Below the pieces are notes generated by a model. That model saw nothing but the letters and a program-made list of their open reading frames with translations, ran no database searches and was not told where the DNA came from. Positions 43,388 through 51,151 of a DNA stretch of 64,000 nucleotides are shown in pieces; positions within the stretch are counted from its first letter, which is position 1, and each line of letters opens with the position of its first letter. A program made the translations under genes and the position numbers. Source of the stretch: Chlamydiales bacterium (GTDB lineage Bacteria; Chlamydiota; Chlamydiia; Chlamydiales; Simkaniaceae); the NCBI GenBank assembly GCA_024233515.1, contig JACKPO010000009.1, positions 1 to 64,000 on the forward strand, in the 5' to 3' direction.

Positions 43388-44370
43388 ACACACACTCTCC
43401 TTATGGAACGAACGGTTTCACGGAGGCCAGCTTTGAGAGGCCAAATCGGCCGATACCCTAGCTGCTCCACTTTTGCCCCATCCATCGCATACCGGTAGTC
43501 ATGTCCTGGACGATCGGTCACGTAGGTGATGAGGTCTCGGTCGACCTTGTCTCCTGTTGCCTCTTCTACCACCTCGATGAGAAGGTGCAAAAGGTCGATA
43601 TTTTTAAGTTCGCTCCCTCCTCCTATGTTATACACCCCTCCCTTTTTTCCGTTGAATAGAATCGTCCAAATCGCGCGGGCATGGTCTTCAACAAAGAGCC
43701 ATTCACGGATATTTTCTCCCGCTCCATAGACAGGGAGTTCTTTCTTATTCAGAATGTTCTGAATCATCAAGGGGATAAATTTTTCAGGGTACTGCCCTGG
43801 CCCGTAGTTATTACTCGCATGAGAAATCGTTGTCGAGATTTTATAGGTGACTCCATACGAGCGGACTAAATGATCCGAAGCGGCTTTTGACGCAGAGTAA
43901 GGAGAGTTCGGTTTGTAGGGAGAGGCTTCCGTAAAGACTCCCTCTTTGCCGAGAGCGCCATAGACTTCATCCGTTGAAATATGGTGGAAGTGAATTTCAG
44001 GATGGCGACGGACAAACTCGAGAAGGTGGTAGGTTCCCATGATGTTCGTCTGCATAAAAGCATCAGGACCCGTAATGCTCCGATCGACATGGGTCTCTGC
44101 TGCAAAATGGACGATCGCATCAATCGGGCGCTCTTTCTGGATCTGTTCTAAAAGCGCTTCGTCTTGAATATCGCCTTGGCAGAAGGAGTAATTTACGCAG
44201 TCTTTTACTGATTCCAAATTTTCTAAGTTGCCGGCATAAGTTAAGAGGTCAAGGTTGGTGACATGTCCTTGAAAGTTTTCCTGCTTCAAAACGAAGCGGA
44301 TGAACGCAGATCCCATGAACCCTGCCCCGCCGGTGACAAGAATATGTGCATTATTTAGGTCTAAGTGCAT
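43384..44370 (-). CDS. rfbB: dTDP-glucose 4,6-dehydratase
   Basis: Second step of dTDP-L-rhamnose synthesis, NAD-dependent, cytosolic. 328 residues, extended SDR family: ILVTGGAGFMGSAFIRFVL (NAD binding), HFAAETHVDRSI, HISTDEVYGALG with the catalytic Asp-Glu pair, YSASKAASDH (YxxxK) and NNYGPGQYPEKFIPLMI. It overlaps rfbD upstream by 20 bp and kdsB downstream by 4 bp. The first enzyme of the pathway, RfbA, is not in this window. Confidence 0.95.
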   Translation of the reverse strand: MHLDLNNAHILVTGGAGFMGSAFIRFVLKQENFQGHVTNLDLLTYAGNLENLESVKDCVNYSFCQGDIQDEALLEQIQKERPIDAIVHFAAETHVDRSITGPDAFMQTNIMGTYHLLEFVRRHPEIHFHHISTDEVYGALGKEGVFTEASPYKPNSPYSASKAASDHLVRSYGVTYKISTTISHASNNYGPGQYPEKFIPLMIQNILNKKELPVYGAGENIREWLFVEDHARAIWTILFNGKKGGVYNIGGGSELKNIDLLHLLIEVVEEATGDKVDRDLITYVTDRPGHDYRYAMDGAKVEQLGYRPIWPLKAGLRETVRSIRRVCV

Positions 44371-45190
44371 GTTCTATGACCTCCTCTAGAGCTAAAACCC
44401 AGTGTCTGGGTGTAAAATGATCGGTTTCTAGGACGGATGAGCGGGGACGCTTTGCTTTGGTTTCAAACTCATCACTTGATATTGGCTCCACTTTTTTGCA
44501 ACGAATCTTCTTTTTCTGGGAGAGTTTTTTCTGAATCGTTTCGGCAAACTCATGCCATGTCGTCTCCCCATCATTGGCAAAATGGAAGGTTCCCGCATCG
44601 TCAAGCATCGATAAGACTGCCTCTGCTAAGTCATCAGCATAAGTGGGACGTCCCTTCTGGTCACTCACCACATGAAGGGCTTCTTTTTCGTCCATGAGGG
44701 TCATCATCTTCTTGACAAAGTCTTTCCCCTCTCTGCCAAAAAGCCATGAGGTCCGTATGAGAAGAGCCTCGGGATAGTGCTCGAAAAGTAACCGCTCTCC
44801 GAGTTCCTTACTCTTCCCATATTCTGAAAGGGGCGCTTTTTCATCATCTTCTCGGTACCCTTCTTTTTCCCCATCGAAGACATAGTCCGTAGAAAAATGG
44901 ATCAGTCGGTTCCCCTTTTCTTGGGAAAGTTTAGCTAAGAGTCCTACTGCCCGGCCGTTGAGGGCATGGGCTTTTTCCTTTTCCACTTCTGCTTGATCAA
45001 CAGCAGTGTATCCAGAACAGTTGATGATATGGGTAAATTCTAACGTTTCAAACTGCGCACGGAGAGCCTCCTCACTCTTAATATCAACCTCCTTTCTAGA
45101 GGTCATAAAGTAGGGAATTCCCTTTTGCTGACACTTCCGTTGCATCGCTCTTGCAAGCATACCCCATCTTCCAATAATCCAAACCTTCAT
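44351..45190 (-). CDS. rfbD: dTDP-4-dehydrorhamnose reductase
   Basis: Last step of dTDP-L-rhamnose synthesis, NADPH-dependent. 279 residues from ATG 45190. It reads VWIIGRWGMLARAMQRKC, where the usual GxxGQLG is GRWGMLA, then FTHIINCSGYTAVDQAEVE, HFSTDYVFDGEKEGY, YGKSKELGE (YxxxK) and RTSWLFGREGKDFVKKMM. A longer start at 45262 runs into rfbC and is unlikely. It overlaps rfbC by 4 bp. The altered glycine motif might affect cofactor binding, but the other motifs are good. Confidence 0.9.
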   Translation of the reverse strand: MKVWIIGRWGMLARAMQRKCQQKGIPYFMTSRKEVDIKSEEALRAQFETLEFTHIINCSGYTAVDQAEVEKEKAHALNGRAVGLLAKLSQEKGNRLIHFSTDYVFDGEKEGYREDDEKAPLSEYGKSKELGERLLFEHYPEALLIRTSWLFGREGKDFVKKMMTLMDEKEALHVVSDQKGRPTYADDLAEAVLSMLDDAGTFHFANDGETTWHEFAETIQKKLSQKKKIRCKKVEPISSDEFETKAKRPRSSVLETDHFTPRHWVLALEEVIEHALRPK

Positions 45191-45723
45191 GACCACCTCA
45201 ACTCGTAAAAATAGGGACATTGTTGGTCTCTTTCTGAAACAATCGGATCTTTCACGGGCCATTTGATCCCAATTTCAGGATCGTCAAAACGAAATCCTTT
45301 TTCTGTTTCATGATTGTAGACACTACTTGTTTTATAAAGGACGTGCGCTTCGTCGCTTAAAACGCAAAACCCGTGAGCAAATCCGACAGGAATGTAAAGC
45401 TGATGATGATTCTCCCCGTCTAAAACTGTTCCAACCCATTTTCCAAAGGTCGGAGAATTGGGTCGAATGTCGACCACCACATCATAAATTTGACCCGATG
45501 CGACCCGAACCAACTTGGCTTGTCCCGGCTTAGATTGGAAGTGCATCCCACGGATCACCCCCTTCCCTGAACAGGAGTGGTTATCCTGCACAAACTCATC
45601 ATCAATCCCCAATGCGCGATACTTAACAGCTTGGTGACTTTCTAAAAAGTACCCCCGCCCATCGCGGAAAACTTGGGGAGAAATAAGCTTCACACCCTGT
45701 AAACTTAAATCTTCAATTTTCAT
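45187..45723 (-). CDS. rfbC: dTDP-4-dehydrorhamnose 3,5-epimerase
   Basis: Third step of dTDP-L-rhamnose synthesis; cupin fold, 178 residues. VFRDGRGYFLESHQAVKYRA, FVQDNHSCSGKGVIRGMHFQ with the catalytic histidine, KLVRVASGQIYDVVVDIR and IPVGFAHGFCVLSDEAHVLY are intact. It is first in the operon rfbC-rfbD-rfbB-kdsB; about 30 bp separate it from the laccase-domain gene upstream on the same strand, so that gene may be part of the transcript. Confidence 0.95.
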   Translation of the reverse strand: MKIEDLSLQGVKLISPQVFRDGRGYFLESHQAVKYRALGIDDEFVQDNHSCSGKGVIRGMHFQSKPGQAKLVRVASGQIYDVVVDIRPNSPTFGKWVGTVLDGENHHQLYIPVGFAHGFCVLSDEAHVLYKTSSVYNHETEKGFRFDDPEIGIKWPVKDPIVSERDQQCPYFYELRWS

Positions 45724-45752
45724 AACTTATCACTATACCAGAACGAGAAAAT

Positions 45753-46448
45753 TTAGGATAGAGCGACCAATGTGCCGTGGTGAAAGGTATCACGATTACG
45801 GCGATAGGAATAACACTCTTTTTCATTGGAAAAAGTACAGATTTCTGCCACTTCAATCTGCTCTTCTGGGACCCCAGCTTCCATCAGCTGCATCCGACTG
45901 ATCTCCCAAAAATCAAAGTAAAGCGGCTTGACTTGGAAAGGCCAAAAATGCTCTGGCAGCTCCTCTTGATAATGTTTAAATTCTGCAGCCTCAGGGCCCA
46001 AACTTGGACCAATACATACAATGAGATCCTCAGGATCGGTCCCATAGCGGCGACCCATTTGATCGATAGTCTCTTGATAAATATTAGCCACACTCCCCCG
46101 CCAACCACAATGAACATTGGCAACAACATGGCGGACAGGATCATAGAAAATGGTCCCCTGGCAGTCGGCATGACGAATCAGCAACCCAACCTCTTTTTTA
46201 GCAGTTAGCGCCCCATCATAATTTTCATAAAGGCCACCCCCCTCTACTTCCACAATGTCTTTTTTGTGGCACTGTTTGAGTCGGGCAAGGTGTTTGAGAT
46301 CAAAAAGTTCTTGGACCACTGGTCCATTCTCCTCAACGGCTCTTTCCCCAAGAGGGAGCCCCAAGAAAACGGCATGCTTGACCTCTGGGAAGAGTTGCAA
46401 GAGTTCGAACTCAAGCCAGGTCGTTCCATTTTTCTTTTTTCTAAGCAT
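45753..46448 (-). CDS. YfiH/PgeF-type laccase-domain protein
   Basis: 231 residues of the multicopper-polyphenol-oxidase-like family (DUF152), cytosolic. Members have been shown to act as zinc-dependent purine nucleoside phosphorylases or peptidoglycan editing factors. The metal-binding blocks are LIRHADCQGTIFYDP and VVANVHCGWRGSVANI, with the expected Cys and His residues. IGPSLGPEAAEF and CTFSNEKECYSYRRNRDTF complete the family pattern. It lies upstream of the rhamnose operon on the same strand, and divergent from the aldehyde dehydrogenase gene. Specific activity cannot be told here. Confidence 0.88.
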   Translation of the reverse strand: MLRKKKNGTTWLEFELLQLFPEVKHAVFLGLPLGERAVEENGPVVQELFDLKHLARLKQCHKKDIVEVEGGGLYENYDGALTAKKEVGLLIRHADCQGTIFYDPVRHVVANVHCGWRGSVANIYQETIDQMGRRYGTDPEDLIVCIGPSLGPEAAEFKHYQEELPEHFWPFQVKPLYFDFWEISRMQLMEAGVPEEQIEVAEICTFSNEKECYSYRRNRDTFHHGTLVALS

Positions 46449-46519
46449 TCGATGTGTTATGAGCTGTTACAAGCTAAGTATAGGTGTTCGAAGGTATTTC
46501 TAGCAATGGGAGTTTACGA

Positions 46520-47932
46520 GTGATTCACCTAGGAAATGTTGGCTCCTATATTGGAGAACTATGGCATCTTGAAGGAAAGGTCAAACCTTTGATTTCTCCT
46601 GTTACAGGAGAAGAATGGGGGAAACTCCACCTCGCAACAGAGGAAGAGATCTCTCATGCGATCGATTATGTGAGAAAAGAGCCCATCATCGACCTCCCTC
46701 CTTATAAAAGGAGTGAAATTCTTAAGAAAATTCGCGTCGCTCTTCTCGATAATAAAGAGGATTTAGCCCATGCCATCACTTTGGAGATGGGAAAACCCGT
46801 TGCCGAAGCAAGAGGAGAGGTGACCTATGCTGCCAACTATTTCGGCTGGTTTGCAGAAGAAGCTAAACGGATTTATGGGAAAGAGCTTCCCTCCTCTAAA
46901 GAGAACAAGAAGCTTGAAGTGATCTATGAACCGATTGGACCGACAGCAGTGATCACTCCATGGAATTTCCCTCTTGCAATGGCGGCAAGAAAGATCGCTC
47001 CGGCAATTGCTGCAGGCTGTCCAGTCATTGTCAAGCCAAGCTCTTACACCCCTGGCACCTTCCTCATGATGACCACAATTTGTTATCAGACAGAACTCCC
47101 TCCCAATGCACTCCATGCCCTTGTTGGAGAAACAGAAAAGATCGGAAAAGCTCTAATGGAAGCGCCTCATATTCGAAAGGTCTCCTTCACAGGAAGCTAT
47201 GAGGCTGGCCGTGAACTTTACATTCTAGGAGCACGGACCCTTAAAAAAGCAACGATGGAACTCGGCGGGAATGCTCCCCTCATCATCTTTGATGATGCCA
47301 ACCTCGATACAGCCATCGAAGGAGCCATTGCCTCAAAGTTTCGGATGAGTGGTCAAACCTGTGTCTGCACCAACCGTTTGTTCGTCCACAAAAAAATTCT
47401 CCCCTCATTTCTCCCTCGCTTTATCGAAAAAGTGCGAGCGCTAAAAATCGGTGACCCCTTGATTGAAGAGACCGAACTTAGCACCACCCTTCATCCTCAA
47501 TCTCTTGAAAAAGCCAAAGCGCATGTTGAAGATGCCATCAAGAAAGGAGCTCAAGCCCACCTTCATGCCAAACACCCCTATGAACCTGAAATTCTCACAG
47601 GTGTGACTCCCACCATGCAAATCTTCGGAGAAGAAACTTTTGGCCCCGTCGCTCCCATCATCGAATTTGAAACCGAAGAGGAGGTCATTCAACTCGCAAA
47701 TCAAACCCCCTACGGATTGGCTGCATACGTTTTTACGGAAGGGCTTAAACGATCTGAACGGTTAATCCGAGCACTGCAATTTGGAATCATTGGTCTGAAT
47801 GATGGCTCTCCGAGCGCCGTAGAAGGCTCCTTTGGGGGAATCAAAGATTCTGGTTTTGGTCGTGAAGGAGGACCAACAGGAATCTACGAGTACCTGACGG
47901 AAAAGTTTATTTCCCAAAAAATAGGGGATTAA
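46520..47932 (+). CDS. gabD: aldehyde dehydrogenase, succinate-semialdehyde type
   Basis: NAD(P)-dependent oxidation of an aldehyde, probably succinate semialdehyde, in the cytosol. About 470 residues. PTAVITPWNFPLAMAARKIA, VIVKPSSYTPG, KVSFTGSYEAGRELY, the catalytic glutamate in MELGGNAPLIIFDDA and the catalytic cysteine in MSGQTCVCTNRL are all present. GTG 46520 is chosen because GGGAG stands 7 bp upstream; a GTG at 46484 would add 12 residues. The substrate is inferred from the GabD-like motifs; no 4-aminobutyrate transaminase gene is nearby. Confidence 0.88.
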   Translation: MIHLGNVGSYIGELWHLEGKVKPLISPVTGEEWGKLHLATEEEISHAIDYVRKEPIIDLPPYKRSEILKKIRVALLDNKEDLAHAITLEMGKPVAEARGEVTYAANYFGWFAEEAKRIYGKELPSSKENKKLEVIYEPIGPTAVITPWNFPLAMAARKIAPAIAAGCPVIVKPSSYTPGTFLMMTTICYQTELPPNALHALVGETEKIGKALMEAPHIRKVSFTGSYEAGRELYILGARTLKKATMELGGNAPLIIFDDANLDTAIEGAIASKFRMSGQTCVCTNRLFVHKKILPSFLPRFIEKVRALKIGDPLIEETELSTTLHPQSLEKAKAHVEDAIKKGAQAHLHAKHPYEPEILTGVTPTMQIFGEETFGPVAPIIEFETEEEVIQLANQTPYGLAAYVFTEGLKRSERLIRALQFGIIGLNDGSPSAVEGSFGGIKDSGFGREGGPTGIYEYLTEKFISQKIGD

Positions 47933-48030
47933 CCCAAGTTTGGACACCATCCACAAAATGCGCAGCCTAACAAGCTTTCTTATTTTGACGTAAATCATTT
48001 TTTCGTGAGAAAATTAGGCTGGAAAAAGTT

Positions 48031-48906
48031 ATGAGCTATTTAACCTTCATTCATCACCCTCTTTCGTCCCTCGCTTTTGCCTCCTTGATTCTTGCGTTTA
48101 TCAGTTTGTGGATTCACCGTTCCCCATGGCTTTGGGGCTCTTTTATCGCTATCAGTTCTATCTTTGGAATTATGGGGAAACTGATCGACTTTAAGATCTT
48201 TGTTGCCCTTGGCCTTCTCTGCGGCACGCATTACGTTCTGACTGCAAAACTCCGGGGGATTCCCCGTCTAATTACAATCTTGATCGCTTTTTTTATTTCC
48301 ATTGCTCTCATGGGACATTTCTTCCCGGGGTTTCACAATTGGCTCATTGCAAACAAAGTTCAAGTCAGCAAACATGCTTATCCCTATACACTTTATCTCA
48401 ACTTCGATAAGCCTTTTATTGGATTTTTCCCTCTTGCGATTTCAATTCCCCTCCTCTCTAGAATGCATCTCCGCTCTGTTGCCCTCAAAACAATTGCACT
48501 GACAGCGCTGGGCGTTATCATCTTGATGGTTATAGCCCTCTATCTTCATCTTGTTGAAATCGATCTAAAACTTCCCGGAATGACCCCAATTTGGCTCATC
48601 ACCAATCTCTTTTTTGTCTCTATTCCTGAAGAGGCATTCTTTCGCGGCTTTTTACAACGGGAAATCACTGATTATCTCAACACAAAATGGGCAGGCCCTT
48701 TCAGTGTGATCGTGGTGTCCCTCCTTTTTGCTCTCATCCACTTCACCTTTATCCGCGACCTCTCTTTCCTTTCTCTTACCTTCATCGCAAGCCTAATCTA
48801 TGGAAGCATCTATCAAATGACCCGCTCCATTGAAAGTAGTATCTTCTGCCACTACCTTTTCAATGTCGTTCACTTGTTCTGCTTCACCTACCCTGCCCTT
48901 AAATAA
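48031..48906 (+). CDS. CPBP-family intramembrane metalloprotease
   Basis: 291 residues with about eight hydrophobic helices. The catalytic motifs of the CPBP (Rce1-like) family are present in the C-terminal third: EEAFFRGFLQREI (EExxxR), FALIHFTF (FxxxH) and SIFCHYLFNVVH (HxxxN/B). Bacterial members are membrane proteases of mostly unknown substrate. No partner gene is evident. The N-terminal helices are poorly conserved in the family and do not help. Confidence 0.85.
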   Translation: MSYLTFIHHPLSSLAFASLILAFISLWIHRSPWLWGSFIAISSIFGIMGKLIDFKIFVALGLLCGTHYVLTAKLRGIPRLITILIAFFISIALMGHFFPGFHNWLIANKVQVSKHAYPYTLYLNFDKPFIGFFPLAISIPLLSRMHLRSVALKTIALTALGVIILMVIALYLHLVEIDLKLPGMTPIWLITNLFFVSIPEEAFFRGFLQREITDYLNTKWAGPFSVIVVSLLFALIHFTFIRDLSFLSLTFIASLIYGSIYQMTRSIESSIFCHYLFNVVHLFCFTYPALK

Positions 48907-48914
48907 AAGGGTGG

Positions 48915-49343
48915 TTAATAATTTGAATAAGGGTTGGAACCCTTTCCATTTGATGAGCCGTAATTGCTGTAAGGATTTTGCTGTTGTTGTTGAGAGGAGG
49001 ACTGTTGTCCACTCGTTTCGTTTTTCTGATTTTGGCGCGCTGTTTTCATGACCGCTTCAACTGCCTCATCAGGAGTGATATTTGTTTTTTGCCCAGTCAG
49101 CTTTTCTACTTCTGAAGAAGCAAGGGTCATCGCTTCAATTCTCTGCGATACAGAAAAGTGACGGCAAAACATCGTCCGATGCATGTCACTGAGCTGCGAT
49201 GCAAATTGTTGCTCATCACTGGAAAGATGGGAGCAATCTGAAGAAACTTGCATCGAATTCGAGTTACTTTGTGGCGTTTGGTGCGTTCCATTGGCACCAT
49301 AACAGAGCGCTGAAAGACTAAGAATAGTGGCGAGTTTTTTCAT
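48915..49343 (-). CDS. secreted protein with Q-rich segment and NPYSNY repeats, unknown
   Basis: 142 residues. Signal peptide (LATILSLSALCYGANG), a polar mid part with several cysteines (SSDCSHLSSDEQQF; MFCRHFSVSQR), then a low-complexity tail: SSSQQQQQ followed by two NPYSNY copies separated by a glycine/serine stretch, the second at the C-terminus. No family recognised. The repeat may be a short binding or anchoring motif. It converges on the CPBP gene and diverges from mcsA. Confidence 0.6.
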   Translation of the reverse strand: MKKLATILSLSALCYGANGTHQTPQSNSNSMQVSSDCSHLSSDEQQFASQLSDMHRTMFCRHFSVSQRIEAMTLASSEVEKLTGQKTNITPDEAVEAVMKTARQNQKNETSGQQSSSQQQQQNPYSNYGSSNGKGSNPYSNY

Positions 49344-49426
49344 GGATGCATCTCCTTAACGACTTTTTTCAACGAATAACACAACAATTTTGATAATAAA
49401 AGAACTTTCTACTATAGCTAAAAAGC

Positions 49427-49939
49427 ATGACAGAAAGACCGTTAGAATGTAGTCAATGTAAGAAGTGTGCCGATGTTCTCTATACTGAAATGGTAGAGGG
49501 AACAGCAACGACTCTTGAAATGTGTCGCGATTGCCCGATCCTCAAACAGAAGCTCGAAGGGAGAAAGGGAACTCAGGCCACATCAAAAAAAGAAGAGGGA
49601 ATCTGCTGCAGCCACTGCCATACCTCTCTTGAATCTGTTTTAATGGGAGAGCCGCTGGGATGCCAAGAATGCTACCATGTTTTCCAAGATGTCTTGAGCG
49701 ATCAACTCCTGGAAACTCAACTAATCTCCCCCCGACTCAAACAGAATCCTTCTCGCCCCACTCCAACTTTTCACATGGGAAAAACACCTTTTCTTGGGAA
49801 AAACCCCGACCAAGCACATAAACTTCGCGATTTGAACGAAGCGCTGAGCCAAGCGCTTAAAGGGGAAAATTATGAAGAAGCAGCATGGATCCGCGATCAA
49901 ATCAACTCTTTGACCAAGGCAACGGATGAGCACCCCTAA
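49427..49939 (+). CDS. mcsA: McsA-like zinc/UVR-domain protein
   Basis: 170 residues. Two pairs of CxxC zinc motifs per half (CSQCKKC, CRDC; CSHCH, CQEC) lead to a C-terminal UVR domain, LRDLNEALSQALKGENYEEA, as in McsA, the activator of the McsB arginine kinase in Firmicutes. It overlaps the start of the mcsB gene by 14 bp. This pairing and its place near frr-pyrH-tsf-rpsB follow C. trachomatis CT676-CT675. A role in chaperoning or activating the partner is likely. Confidence 0.85.
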   Translation: MTERPLECSQCKKCADVLYTEMVEGTATTLEMCRDCPILKQKLEGRKGTQATSKKEEGICCSHCHTSLESVLMGEPLGCQECYHVFQDVLSDQLLETQLISPRLKQNPSRPTPTFHMGKTPFLGKNPDQAHKLRDLNEALSQALKGENYEEAAWIRDQINSLTKATDEHP

Positions 49940-50987
49940 CCGGTTTTTACAACTCAAAGACAACGCGTTTTGGGGAAAAAGTGACACCCCGATCTGGATT
50001 GCTTCGAGTTTTTTTCTGAAACGAAATATTGCGTCTAGTCCCTTTCCCCAAAAGTTGGACCAAAACCATTCTCAAACTCTCTTGGACTCTTTGAAAGAGA
50101 CACTCCTCGATGTAAAAGGGCTTGACACTCCTCAATTCTTCGCCTTGGAACATATTAAAGGAGCTGAAAAAGAGTTCCTATGTGAACACTTTCTCACCAC
50201 ATACGACACACAACATCCCGACTGCCAGTCAGGAGTGGTCATCGATCAAACAGGAACCTTCTTAGCGATCATTAATGGAGAAGACCATCTCACATTGCAA
50301 ACGATCGAGTCTCACACTGGATGGAAAGAGGCGTGGAAGAAATTATCCGCTATTGAAGAACACCTTGCAGAAACTCACCCCTTTGCCTTTTCTAATAAGT
50401 TTGGCTATTTAACCTCAGAACTTTCCAGCTCGGGAACCGGATTAACCGTCCAATCCTTTCTCCATCTTCCCTGTCTTATCCAACTTGACCAAATCGATGA
50501 CCTATTAATGCAAGAATTAGATGATGAAGTCGAAGCAATCGGTCTTTCAGGGACTGTGGATTACATCGGAGATATCGTCATCATCCAAAATCGCTTCACC
50601 TTAGGGCTGACAGAAGATCACATTTTAGAAGGAGTTCATAAGACAGCAACAAAACTTGCCTCTGCTGAGAAGAATTTACGAACACAGATGAAAGAAACAC
50701 CTGTTGCCCTCATTGTTGATAAAGTAAGTCGTGCGATTGGCCTTCTCAAACACTCCTACCAAATCGATACTAAAGAAGCACTTAATGCAATGAGTTTTAT
50801 CAAACTAGGAATCGATTTGTCCTGGATCGAGGGACTTTCTGATCAAGAAGTGAATAGAATTTTCTTCGAGCTTCGTCGCGGACATCTTTCTTTAGCAGCT
50901 CAGGAAGACCTTCCACAAGAAATGCTCGCCCAAAAACGGGCAGAGTATTTACAATCGGCTCTAAAGTCTATTGTGCTAAAGTTATGA
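49926..50987 (+). CDS. mcsB: McsB-like ATP:guanido phosphotransferase, active site altered
   Basis: 353 residues with the guanidino-kinase fold of McsB, equivalent of CT675. The family pattern can be followed along the length (VVIDQTGTFLAIINGEDHLTLQ; GTVDYIGDIVIIQNRFTLG for the LGNLYQISNQ region). Key residues are not kept: the CPTNxGTGxR active-site segment reads SELSSSGTGLT (164-174), so the catalytic cysteine and following proline are Glu165 and Leu166. The N-terminal SSRxRLARN phosphate-binding motif reads SSFFLKRN. Protein-arginine kinase activity is therefore doubtful. Its stop codon lies within the first bases of a palindromic repeat. Confidence 0.8.
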   Translation: MSTPNRFLQLKDNAFWGKSDTPIWIASSFFLKRNIASSPFPQKLDQNHSQTLLDSLKETLLDVKGLDTPQFFALEHIKGAEKEFLCEHFLTTYDTQHPDCQSGVVIDQTGTFLAIINGEDHLTLQTIESHTGWKEAWKKLSAIEEHLAETHPFAFSNKFGYLTSELSSSGTGLTVQSFLHLPCLIQLDQIDDLLMQELDDEVEAIGLSGTVDYIGDIVIIQNRFTLGLTEDHILEGVHKTATKLASAEKNLRTQMKETPVALIVDKVSRAIGLLKHSYQIDTKEALNAMSFIKLGIDLSWIEGLSDQEVNRIFFELRRGHLSLAAQEDLPQEMLAQKRAEYLQSALKSIVLKL

Positions 50988-51151
50988 ACCTATCCAGAAT
51001 TAAAGATACTTTTTTATTCCACTCTTTTTGGCACCTTTTTCCTTTTCATTTTGAACCCTTGTCAGTTGGACAATGTGATCAAAATGAAAAGAAAAAATCT
51101 ACTCAAAAATCGAAGAAATCAAATAAATCCTTTAATTCTGGATAGGTTCAT
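50984..51151. repeat. palindromic dispersed repeat between mcsB and the ispD-like gene
   Basis: 168 bp. Perfect 22-bp arms begin ATGAACCTATCCAGAATTAA at 50984 and return at 51130-51151. Central hairpin CCTTGTC-AGTTG-GACAATGT (51057-51076), with the shared TTTTTGGCACC upstream of it. ATGA appears directly at both ends (50984-50987 and 51150-51153): the first holds the mcsB stop, the second the ispD-like start. Without the repeat the two genes would overlap at ATGA, which suggests insertion at that point. Confidence 0.92.

Noticed and set aside
47933..48030. GCGCAGCC after the aldehyde dehydrogenase, as in the repeat at 17051
   Set aside because: Only an eight-base match, no arms and no core hairpin.
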